Origin: Bradyrhizobium sp. CB82
GTDB taxonomy: Bacteria; Pseudomonadota; Alphaproteobacteria; Rhizobiales; Xanthobacteraceae
Length of the DNA stretch: 64,000 nt
Assembly: GCF_029714405.1 (NCBI RefSeq)
Contig: NZ_CP121650.1
Coordinates: 2,981,001 to 3,045,000 of the forward strand
Direction of reading: 5' to 3'
Below the pieces are notes generated by a model that saw only the letters and a list, made by a program, of their open reading frames with translations, ran no database searches and was not told where the DNA came from. Below are positions 9,103-16,629 of the stretch, piece after piece. The position numbers and the translations under genes were made by a program. The number at the start of each line of letters is the position of its first letter. Position 1 is the stretch's first letter.

Positions 9103-9315
9103 ATGCCGATCGACGCGCTGTTGATGACCATTGCCGTTGTGATCGTCTTCGTCGCCTTCGCGGCGGTGTTGGCGTGGGCGGATCGCCAAACGAGGCCCAA
9201 CCAGCTCAAGTCGAACGAAACGGCCTTCAAACATCGAAGCCGCCGTGGCCGTAGCCGCGTTGGCAGGACCTGGAACAGGGGCGGGCTGACCGCCGATCTC
9301 AGCCCTGCGGGGTGA
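9103..9315 (+). CDS. Small single-pass membrane protein under FNR control
   Basis: A 70-residue protein with one strong N-terminal membrane helix (LLMTIAVVIVFVAFAAVLAW) and a basic cytoplasmic tail. Two upstream ATGs (9067, 9079) are possible, but the FNR box at 9028-9041 and a GAGGGGTGGGG ribosome site favour 9103. Its place next to the FnrN-type regulator and cytochrome c suggests a role in microaerobic respiration, for example as an oxidase accessory subunit. That role is inference. Confidence 0.6.
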   Translation: MPIDALLMTIAVVIVFVAFAAVLAWADRQTRPNQLKSNETAFKHRSRRGRSRVGRTWNRGGLTADLSPAG

Positions 9316-9523
9316 AGGCCGCACATCGCCGCGCGATGTTGTGTCCGCAACTCAGCATCGCGCGCATTGAGCAGATACAGCCTGTGGATGCGCTTTTCGA
9401 CCGGCGGGAACGGTCCTTTTCAGTCGCTTGTCCAAAAGTGCATATGTGGTTTCCGGTTGAAAAGCCCGGCAACGTTGACTACGCAGGAACTCCAGTACCT
9501 CGCAGTCTTAGGAGTCCGGCGGC

Positions 9524-10255
9524 GTGCCTCAGGACAAGACCAGCGATCCCCGGCAGTCGTCGGGCAACAAGCTATCGGTGCTGCGCAAGCATCCGATCTT
9601 CGCTGATCTGAAGCCGGAGGCGCTCGATCAGCTCTGCCGCTATGCCAAGCACACGACGGTCAAGCGCGGCGCGACGATCGCCGCGAAGGGCGATCCCGGC
9701 AACAACCTGTTCGCGGTCATTTCCGGCACGGTGAAAATTTCCTCTTCTTCGCCAGATGGCCGCAACGCCATCCTCAATTTGATCGGTCCTGGAGAGATTT
9801 TTGGCGAGATCGCGGTGCTCGATGGTGCACCACGATCGGCAGACGCGACCGCCAACACCAATTGCGAGCTCTACATCATCGATCGTCGGGACTTCCTCCC
9901 GTTCGTGAAGAGCCAGCCGGAATTGGCAATGAAGTTCATTGAATTGCTCTGCGGCCGGCTGCGCTGGACCAGTCAGCAGGTCGAGCAGGTGATCTTGCAG
10001 AACCTGCCGGGACGGCTCGCCAGTGCACTGCTTGGCCTGACCGAGGAGCGCAAGCTCGACTCCGGCAGCGGAACCCTCGCGATCACCCAGCAGGAGATCA
10101 GCGAGATGGTCGGCATGACCCGCGAGAGCATCAACAAGCAGTTGCGGGCCTGGGCCGCGCGGAGTTGGGTTCGCCTCGAGCATGGCGCCATCGTCGTGCT
10201 CGACGTCGACGCGCTGCGCGAGCTCTCCGAAAGCGGTCTCGAAGGCGAGCGCTAG
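9524..10255 (+). CDS. Crp/Fnr family transcriptional regulator
   Basis: A 243-residue regulator starting at GTG, with TAGGAG upstream. A cyclic-nucleotide-binding fold covers about 30-145, with GEIFGEIAVLDGAPRSADA matching the phosphate-binding cassette pattern of cAMP receptors. The helix-turn-helix is ITQQEISEMVGMTRESINKQ. No Cys cluster is present, unlike the FnrN-type gene upstream, so it more likely binds a nucleotide than senses oxygen. It stands alone and is followed by repeat DNA. Confidence 0.87.
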   Translation: MPQDKTSDPRQSSGNKLSVLRKHPIFADLKPEALDQLCRYAKHTTVKRGATIAAKGDPGNNLFAVISGTVKISSSSPDGRNAILNLIGPGEIFGEIAVLDGAPRSADATANTNCELYIIDRRDFLPFVKSQPELAMKFIELLCGRLRWTSQQVEQVILQNLPGRLASALLGLTEERKLDSGSGTLAITQQEISEMVGMTRESINKQLRAWAARSWVRLEHGAIVVLDVDALRELSESGLEGER

Positions 10256-10287
10256 CGTAAGGCGCTGCTAACCTTACTGTGTCACTA

Positions 10288-10393
10288 ACCCCTCATGGTG
10301 AGGAGCGCGAAGCGCGTCTCGAACCATGAGGCCCCGCCTGTGGCCCAGATCCTTCGAGACGCTTGCTTCGCAAGCTTCTCAGGATGAGGAGTT
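10288..10393. repeat. Palindromic intergenic repeat
   Basis: Two imperfect hairpins built on CCTCATGGTGAGGAGCGCG / ACCATGAGG and CGAGACGCTTGCTTCGCAAG. This repeat type is scattered in intergenic regions of Bradyrhizobium genomes. Confidence 0.65.
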
Positions 10394-10417
10394 AGAGCGT
10401 TTATGACGCAGTAAGGC

Positions 10418-10534
10418 TAAAGCATGATCCGGAAAAGTGTGATGCGGTTTTCCCTCGCGACAAACGCGGAGCGCGTTAGCGCCGAGATCATGCGCAAACG
10501 ATAACCTGAAGCGCGATGATCGATTCATCCTGAT
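10418..10534. repeat. Second intergenic repeat family
   Basis: Begins AAAGCATGATCCGGAAAAGT and contains further partial palindromes (AACGCGGAGCGCGTT). This is another common Bradyrhizobium-type dispersed repeat, lying directly before the cyclase stop codon. Confidence 0.55.
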
Positions 10535-11307
10535 CTAGCCGTCGATGATGGCGACGGCCCGCGTCCAGCCTGCCGAGGCGCGCTCGATCTTCACCGGGAA
10601 GCAGGAGACCGTGAAGCCCGTTGACGGCAGCTTTTCGAGATTGTGCAGTTTCTCGAGATGGCAATAGCCGATATGACGCCCGGCCTTGTGGCCTTCCCAG
10701 ATCAGCTTCGCATCCCTGGTCTCGGCATATTTCTTCGCGGTATGGACGAACGGCGCGTCCCAGCTCCAGCCATCGGTGCCGGTCAGGCGCACGCCGCGCT
10801 CGAGCAGATACATCGTGGCCTCATAGCCCATGCCGCAGCCTGAATTGACGTAATCTGCGCGCCCGAATTTCGCGCCGGCGCTGGTGTTGACGACGACGAT
10901 CTCCAGCGGCGACAGCGTGTGCCCGATACGATCGAGCTCCTTCTCAACGTCGTCGGCGGTCGCCACATGGCCGTCCGGCAGGTGGCGGAAGTCGAGCTTC
11001 ACACCGGCTGCAGGCACCACTCCAGCGGCACCTCGTCGATGGTCCAGGCGCGCTCGCCCCGGTTCATGGTGGGATGGAAGTGCCAGGGCGCATCGAGATG
11101 CGTGCCGTTGTGGGTCGACAGCGATACCTGCTCGACCGCCCAGCCCTGGCCATCGGGCAGATCTTCCGCTTTCAGCCCATCGAAGAACTGCAGCATGCGC
11201 GGCAGGCCCTGCTGGTGATCTATGTACTGAATCGTCGGATGGTTGCCGGGCGGATCGGCCGGCACGTCGTTCTGCAACGGCACCGAGATGTCGATCAGCT
11301 TCCGCAT
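10535..11307 (-). pseudogene. Cyclase family protein (kynurenine-formamidase-like fold), frameshifted
   Basis: The first part (MRKLIDISVPLQ, then STHNGTHLDAPWHF with the HxGTHxDxP metal motif) ends at a stop near 11000. The rest of the protein (GVKLDFRHLPDG to the end) continues in another frame. Restoring one G in the CCGGTGTGAA context near 11008 would rejoin them into about 257 residues. All other expected regions are present, so a recent mutation or a sequencing error is likely. Start MRKL is favoured by GAGGGA six bases upstream. It is divergent from the TRAP transporter genes. Confidence 0.8.
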
Positions 11308-11360
11308 GGGCATTCCCTCAAAACGATCCGGTGTTTCGGGCATCTTGAGGGGCCTCCATT

Positions 11361-11437
11361 GGCGACGTCAAGAGACGCGCCGGCGACGTCAAGTGACGCG
11401 CGGGCGACGTCAAGTGACGCGCCGGTAATGTCAAGCC
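11361..11437. repeat. Tandem 21-bp repeat in divergent promoter region
   Basis: Three full units and one degenerate unit with core GGCGACGTCAAGTGACGCG, at 11361, 11382, 11403 and 11424. The period of two helical turns places the GACGTC cores on one DNA face. The array lies between the cyclase start and the TRAP operon, so a regulator-binding array is plausible. Confidence 0.7.
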
Positions 11438-11987
11438 GGTCCGCCGCGTCTCACGCAAATACGAATCGCGCCAGATCCATCGATGCAACTCCTGCATTGA
11501 TCGATGCCGTATTTGGCTTGGACTCAGAGTGCCGCCCGCCCTAGGGACGAGATGGGCGACCTCGCGCTGATGCAGCGCGTCCGCTCGGGATGGGCCGACC
11601 GTCTCGACCGAACCTTGAAGCCGCAACCAATAGCGGCCGGGCATAAAACGAGAGAAACATCCATGGCTACGACGAGCATCGTTACCTCGCGTTCGGCATT
11701 GCCGACGGCGGAGCACGATTGCAGGGGGCGGCACCTGTCGCGCGCCGGCTGGAAGCCTTTCATCGCGCCGCAGCACGAGGGCGAGAGGTCATGAACGGCG
11801 ACCTTCGCGACGCCTGGGGACTTTGTGGCCGCGATGATGAAGCAGCCGAATCCGCTCGACTCCGTCGCACTATGCTACCAAGGTGGTGCATTTGGAACGC
11901 TTGACTTCACACCTGAAGAGGAGCGACCCAAGGCGGCCCGTAGCATCTGCGCGACGACGACATAATCAAATCAGGAGGAAAACCCAG
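11438..11987. other. Leader region of the TRAP operon, no supported gene
   Basis: No frame here resembles a known protein. A small hairpin (GCGCTGATGCAGCGC) lies near 11565, and a strong ribosome site (CAGGAGGAAA) precedes the dctP-type gene at 11972-11981. Confidence 0.45.
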
Positions 11988-12959
11988 ATGAAGACACTGA
12001 CCGGCATCATCGTAGCCGCCGCGCTGGCGGTCTCGGCGCCCCTGGCGACCGCACGCGACTTCCGCTCCGCCGACGTGCACCCCGCCGATTATCCGACCGT
12101 CGAGGCCGTCAAGTTCATGGGCAAACAGCTCGCGACGGCGAGCGGCGGCAAGCTTGGTGTGAAGGTGTTTCCCAATGGAGCCCTGGGCTCCGAGAAGGAC
12201 ACCATCGAGCAACTCAAGATCGGTGCACTCGACATGATGCGGATCAACGCATCGCCGTTGAACAACTTCGTGCCGGAAACCGTCACGTTGTGCCTGCCGT
12301 TCATCTTCCGGGACACGCAGCATATGCGCACGGTCCTCGACGGGCCGATCGGCGATGAGATCCTGGCGGCCATGGAGCCTGCAGGATTGATTGGCCTTGC
12401 CTATTACGACAGCGGCGCGCGGTCCATTTACACTGTCAAGGCGCCGGTCAAGTCGCTCGCGGATCTCAAGGGCTTGAAGATACGCGTCCAGCAATCCGAC
12501 CTGTGGGTCGGCATGATCCAGAGCCTCGGGGCCAACCCGACGCCGATGCCGTATGGAGAGGTCTATACCGCTCTCAAGACCGGTCTGGTTGACGCTGCCG
12601 AGAACAACTGGCCCTCCTACGAGTCGTCGCGCCATTTCGAGGCAGCCAAGTTCTACAACGTCACTGAGCACTCCCTGGCGCCCGAAGTTCTCGTGATGTC
12701 CAAGAAGGTCTGGGACACGCTGAGCAAGGAGGATCAGGCGATGATCCGCAAGGCGGCCAAGGAATCGGTGCCGGTGATGCGCAAGCTCTGGGACGAGCGC
12801 GAGCAGGCGTCCCGCAAGACCGTTGAGGCGGCAGGCGTCCAGGTCGTTCCGATCGCCAACAAGCAGGAATTCGTCGATGCGATGAAGCCGGTGTACACGA
12901 AGTTCGCCGGTGACGAAAAGCTGCAGAGCCTCGTCAAGCGTATCCAGGACACGAAGTAA
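11988..12959 (+). CDS. dctP: TRAP transporter solute-binding protein (DctP family)
   Basis: A 323-residue periplasmic protein with a signal peptide (LTGIIVAAALAVSAPLATA). The DctP fold is clear from GSEKDTIEQLKIGALDM, the conserved Arg in GLKIRVQQSDLW that binds substrate carboxylates, and ALKTGLVDAAENNWPSY. ATG 11988 follows CAGGAGGAAA. It forms an operon with dctQ- and dctM-type genes and an SDR dehydrogenase, and is divergent from a cyclase. A carboxylic acid substrate is expected; its identity is not visible. Confidence 0.92.
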   Translation: MKTLTGIIVAAALAVSAPLATARDFRSADVHPADYPTVEAVKFMGKQLATASGGKLGVKVFPNGALGSEKDTIEQLKIGALDMMRINASPLNNFVPETVTLCLPFIFRDTQHMRTVLDGPIGDEILAAMEPAGLIGLAYYDSGARSIYTVKAPVKSLADLKGLKIRVQQSDLWVGMIQSLGANPTPMPYGEVYTALKTGLVDAAENNWPSYESSRHFEAAKFYNVTEHSLAPEVLVMSKKVWDTLSKEDQAMIRKAAKESVPVMRKLWDEREQASRKTVEAAGVQVVPIANKQEFVDAMKPVYTKFAGDEKLQSLVKRIQDTK

Positions 12960-13034
12960 GGACAGAGCGTCGAGCTCCGGCGTCGCCGAGCGGCGACGCC
13001 GGACCCTCGCAAGGAGACGCGCAAGGAGACCTGG

Positions 13035-13586
13035 ATGTCAGACCCACACGCCGCAAGCCACGAGCCGGAGGCCGCCGCGGCACGCCGGTCCACCGGCTTG
13101 CTGTCGCGGATCAATGCCACCGTCGCCCGCGTGGGCATGTATCTGTCCGTGAGCGGCCTGCTCGTCATCGTCACCATCGTGTTCTACCAGGTGTTCGGAC
13201 GTTACGTGCTCAATTCCAGTCCAACCTGGACGGAGAACTTGGCGCTGGTTCTGATCCTGTACGTCACGCTGATCGGCGCCGCCGTCGGCGTGCGCGATGC
13301 GGGACACATCGGCATGGACAGCCTGCTGGTGATGCTTCCGGATCGTTTGCGAGAGAAAATCGAGCTTGTGATCCACGTACTGGTGGCCTTGTTCGGCATT
13401 GCGATGGTCTACAACGGCTGGATCCTCGGGGCGTCGGTCGGAACGGTGAAGATCCCCAATCTCGGCCTGCCTGAGGTCGTCCGCTACGTGCCGCTGATCG
13501 CCTCGGGCGTTTTGATCGTCTCCTTTTCAATCGAGCACATCATTGCTCTCCTGCGCGGCGAAGAGGTCGTCCCCTCATGGAACTGA
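13035..13586 (+). CDS. dctQ: TRAP transporter small membrane subunit (DctQ family)
   Basis: A 183-residue protein with four predicted membrane helices after a soluble N-terminal stretch. The family pattern VFGRYVLNSSPTWTENLALV is present. It overlaps dctM by ten bases, which implies translational coupling. DctQ joins the large permease and is needed for uptake driven by an ion gradient. Confidence 0.9.
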   Translation: MSDPHAASHEPEAAAARRSTGLLSRINATVARVGMYLSVSGLLVIVTIVFYQVFGRYVLNSSPTWTENLALVLILYVTLIGAAVGVRDAGHIGMDSLLVMLPDRLREKIELVIHVLVALFGIAMVYNGWILGASVGTVKIPNLGLPEVVRYVPLIASGVLIVSFSIEHIIALLRGEEVVPSWN

Positions 13587-14869
13587 TCATTCTCGGCGCC
13601 ACCTTCTTCGGCTTCCTGATCCTCGGCGTACCGGTCGCCTTCGCGATCGGCCTCTCGGCGATTTGTACCATCCTCTACGAAGGCCTGCCGGTCGCCGTCA
13701 TCTTCCAGCAGATGATGTCGGGGATGAACATCTTCTCCTTCCTCGCGATACCGTTCTTCGTCTTCAGCGGTGAGCTGATGCTGCATGGCGGCGTCGCCGA
13801 CAAGATCGTGAAGCTTGCCAAGAACCTCGTCGGACACATCCGCGGTGGGCTCGGCATGTCGAACGTGGTCGCCTGCACGCTCTTCGGCGGCGTATCCGGC
13901 TCGCCCGTGGCCGACGTGTCGGCGATGGGAGCGGTGATGATCCCGATGATGAAGAAGGAAGGCTTCGACACCGACTACGCCGTCAACGTCACCACCCACG
14001 CCTCGCTGGTCGGAGCGCTGATGCCGACCAGCCACAATATGATCATCTATGCCCTGGCCGCCGGCGGCAAGGTATCGATCGGCGCGCTGATCGCCGCCGG
14101 CATCCTGCCGGCGCTCGTGCTGATGGTGTGCATGCTGGTTGCCGCTTATGCTGTCGCGGTGAAGCGAGGCTACCCGGCCGGCAAGTTCCCGGGCTGGGCC
14201 GAGGTGTTCCGCTCGCTCGCGGCCGCTCTGCCCGGCCTTCTGATTGTCGGCATCATCCTGGCGGGCATCCTGTCCGGCGTCTTCACTGCGACTGAATCCG
14301 CAGCCGTCGCGGTCACCTATACGATCCTGCTGACCTTCTTGATCTACCGCACCATGACCCTGCAGAACTTCCTGCGGGCCGCGGCCAAGGCGGTGAAGAC
14401 GACGGGCGTGGTGTTGCTGCTGATCGGCGTCTCCACCATGTTCCAGTATCTGATGGGACTCTATGAGGTGGCCGACCTCGCCGGCGACATGATGAACAAG
14501 GTGTCCTCGGAACCCTGGATGATCTTCCTGCTCATCAACGTCATCCTGTTTTTGCTCGGCACCTTCATGGACATGGCGGCGACCATCCTGATCTGCACGC
14601 CGATCTTCCTGCCGATAGCGATGAAGGCGGGCATGGATCCCGTGCAGTTCGGCATGCTGATGCTGATCAACTGCGCCCTGGGGCTGAACACCCCGCCGGT
14701 CGGAACGACGCAGTTCGTGGGCTGCGCCATCGGCGGCATCTCGGTGGGCGCGGTGATGCGCACCATCCTGCCGTTCTACGCCGCCCTGATCGCAGCGCTC
14801 ATGTTCGTGACCTACGTCCCCGCCTTCTCGCTTTGGCTGCCGCGCCTGCTGATGGGTTACAAGGGATAG
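13577..14869 (+). CDS. dctM: TRAP transporter large permease (DctM family)
   Basis: A 430-residue integral membrane protein with about twelve hydrophobic segments. Family motifs include ALPGLLIVGIILAGILSGVFTATES and the C-terminal NCALGLNTPPVGTTQF. It is full length. With DctP and DctQ it forms a secondary high-affinity uptake system in the inner membrane. Confidence 0.92.
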   Translation: MELIILGATFFGFLILGVPVAFAIGLSAICTILYEGLPVAVIFQQMMSGMNIFSFLAIPFFVFSGELMLHGGVADKIVKLAKNLVGHIRGGLGMSNVVACTLFGGVSGSPVADVSAMGAVMIPMMKKEGFDTDYAVNVTTHASLVGALMPTSHNMIIYALAAGGKVSIGALIAAGILPALVLMVCMLVAAYAVAVKRGYPAGKFPGWAEVFRSLAAALPGLLIVGIILAGILSGVFTATESAAVAVTYTILLTFLIYRTMTLQNFLRAAAKAVKTTGVVLLLIGVSTMFQYLMGLYEVADLAGDMMNKVSSEPWMIFLLINVILFLLGTFMDMAATILICTPIFLPIAMKAGMDPVQFGMLMLINCALGLNTPPVGTTQFVGCAIGGISVGAVMRTILPFYAALIAALMFVTYVPAFSLWLPRLLMGYKG

Positions 14870-14893
14870 CCAGCAATAGGGGAGAACCTGTCC

Positions 14894-15700
14894 GTGACCG
14901 ATTATCGCAAGCTCTTCGATCTCACCGGGAAGACCGCGGTGGTGCTCGGCGCCGGATCGGGCATCGGCAAGTCGTCGGCCGAGGCGTTGGCTGCACTCGG
15001 CGCGCGCGTCGTTTGCGCCGACCGTACCGCGAGGGACGCCGAAGCAACCGCCACAAGGATCCGCGATGATGGCGGCTGGGCGGAAGCCGCCTCATGTGAC
15101 GCGGCAAGCGCGACCGACGTTGCCGCGCTCGCAAAGACCGTGCTGCAGACATTCCCGCGGCTCGACATCGCGGTGACGACGCCGGGGCTGAACATCCGCA
15201 AGACCATTCTCGATTATACCGAGGAGGACCTCGACCGCGTCCTCAACCTGAACGTCAAGGGCACCGTCTGGTTCTTCCAGGCCTTCGGCCGCATCATGGT
15301 CGAGCAGAAAGGCGGCAGCATCATCGCCTGTTCCTCGGTGCGTGCGGTCACCATCGAGCCCGGCCTTGGCATCTATGGATCGACCAAGGCAGCGATCGGT
15401 CTCCTGGTGAAGGGCTTTGCCTCCGAGGTCGGGCATGCCGGCGTTCGCGTCAACGCGATTGCGCCGAGCATTGCCGAGACCGCGCTGACCGGCCCGTTCA
15501 AGCAGCGTCCCGACATCTATGATCTCTACGCCCGGCACACCGTCTTCAATCGCTGGAGCAGCGCCGACGAGGTCGCGACTGCGGTGGCCTATCTCGCCTC
15601 GGATGCGGCGAGCTATGTCAGCGGCAGCACGTTGTTCGTCGATGGCGGCTGGACCGCCGTCGACGGGCCACCGACCGGTCTCACGCAGCTCAGCAAGTAA
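14894..15700 (+). CDS. SDR family oxidoreductase
   Basis: A 268-residue classical short-chain dehydrogenase starting at GTG. The nucleotide-binding motif is GAGSGIG (residues about 16-22), the catalytic Ser lies in ACSSVRAV, and the Y-x3-K pair is in YGSTK. The C-terminal VSGSTLFVDGGW is typical. It is the last gene of the TRAP operon and probably oxidises or reduces the imported compound or a derivative. Confidence 0.9.
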   Translation: MTDYRKLFDLTGKTAVVLGAGSGIGKSSAEALAALGARVVCADRTARDAEATATRIRDDGGWAEAASCDAASATDVAALAKTVLQTFPRLDIAVTTPGLNIRKTILDYTEEDLDRVLNLNVKGTVWFFQAFGRIMVEQKGGSIIACSSVRAVTIEPGLGIYGSTKAAIGLLVKGFASEVGHAGVRVNAIAPSIAETALTGPFKQRPDIYDLYARHTVFNRWSSADEVATAVAYLASDAASYVSGSTLFVDGGWTAVDGPPTGLTQLSK

Positions 15701-15763
15701 CGCGAGCGCGTTCATCTAGAGCGGAATGGCTTTAGGTTGAATCGATTGGGCAGGGGGCTCTAT

Positions 15764-15893
15764 CAACCTCTCCCGCTTGCGGGGAGGTCGGCGCGAAGCG
15801 CCGGGTGGGGGCTGTCTCCGCACAGGGAGTATCTCGATCGCGGAAGCACTCCCACCCCAGCCCTCCCCCGCAAGCGGGAGAGGGAGCGCCCCT
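15764..15893. repeat. Palindromic intergenic repeat
   Basis: CCTCTCCCGCTTGCGGGGAG and its inverse CCCCGCAAGCGGGAGAGG bracket the segment, so the whole region can fold into a long stem. It lies between convergent genes. Confidence 0.65.
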
Positions 15894-15930
15894 TCTTTGC
15901 GGGAACAATCAAACCTAAACTCTTCGCGCT

Positions 15931-16629
15931 TTAACCTGCAAAGCCCACGCGCCGGCGCAGCTCCGTCTGGTTTGCGCCGGCGAGAAGCTCGATCAGGACG
16001 CGCGCCGCGGCGACATGTGCCGCGCGCGTCGTCACGCCCGCTGTATACATCGTCGCGAGCGCGTGGCCCGAAGGCAGCGGGCCGGACAGCACAATGCCCT
16101 TCGTTGCGATGATCTCTGTCGCCTGCGTGCATCCGATCGGCCGTTTGGCATCGGATGTTGCAAGCTGCCGCATCGCGACTGCGCCGTTCGGAAAGAATTT
16201 GAGGCGAGACGCAACCTCGCCGGCGATGCCGAGCTGGTCCAACACCTTGGCGACGTGAATTCCTGCCGTCGAGGTCTTGGTGTCGGGAACGAAGATCGCA
16301 TCGGCCGCGCGCAGTGCGTCCCGCAGATCAGACTCGGTCTTGACCGTGACCCCGGGGTCGTTGGCGCGGACGGCGAGCGCGGTCTCGACCACGCCGACGT
16401 CGGCGATCGAGGTGGTGTCGACAAGCTTTTCGTCGGCAAGCCTGGTCACGAGCGCGCGCGTCAGGATGACGAGATCGGCCGGCGCGCCTCCACGCAACTT
16501 GTCCGCCATCAGGCCGACGGCGCCGTACTCGCCCTCGATTGCAAAGCCGGTCTGAGTCTTGAACTTTTCGGCGAGCTGGGCAACGAGGCCCTGCGCCGCG
16601 CCGCCGCTCAAAATATGGATCGCCGTCAC
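15931..16629 (-). CDS. Periplasmic substrate-binding-domain protein (ModA-like fold)
   Basis: A 232-residue protein resembling the molybdate-binding ModA fold (IHILSGGAAQGLVAQLAEKF, then GAPADLVILTRALVTRL). It has no clear signal peptide, unlike true ModA, so it may act in the cytoplasm. The start is a GTG overlapping the stop of the dehydrogenase large-subunit gene. Placement at the end of a molybdenum-hydroxylase operon suggests a role linked to cofactor or ligand sensing; this is inference. Confidence 0.75.
   Translation of the reverse strand: MTAIHILSGGAAQGLVAQLAEKFKTQTGFAIEGEYGAVGLMADKLRGGAPADLVILTRALVTRLADEKLVDTTSIADVGVVETALAVRANDPGVTVKTESDLRDALRAADAIFVPDTKTSTAGIHVAKVLDQLGIAGEVASRLKFFPNGAVAMRQLATSDAKRPIGCTQATEIIATKGIVLSGPLPSGHALATMYTAGVTTRAAHVAAARVLIELLAGANQTELRRRVGFAG

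Noticed and set aside
11361..11437. CRISPR array
   Set aside because: Repeats are directly adjacent with no spacers and no cas genes are present.
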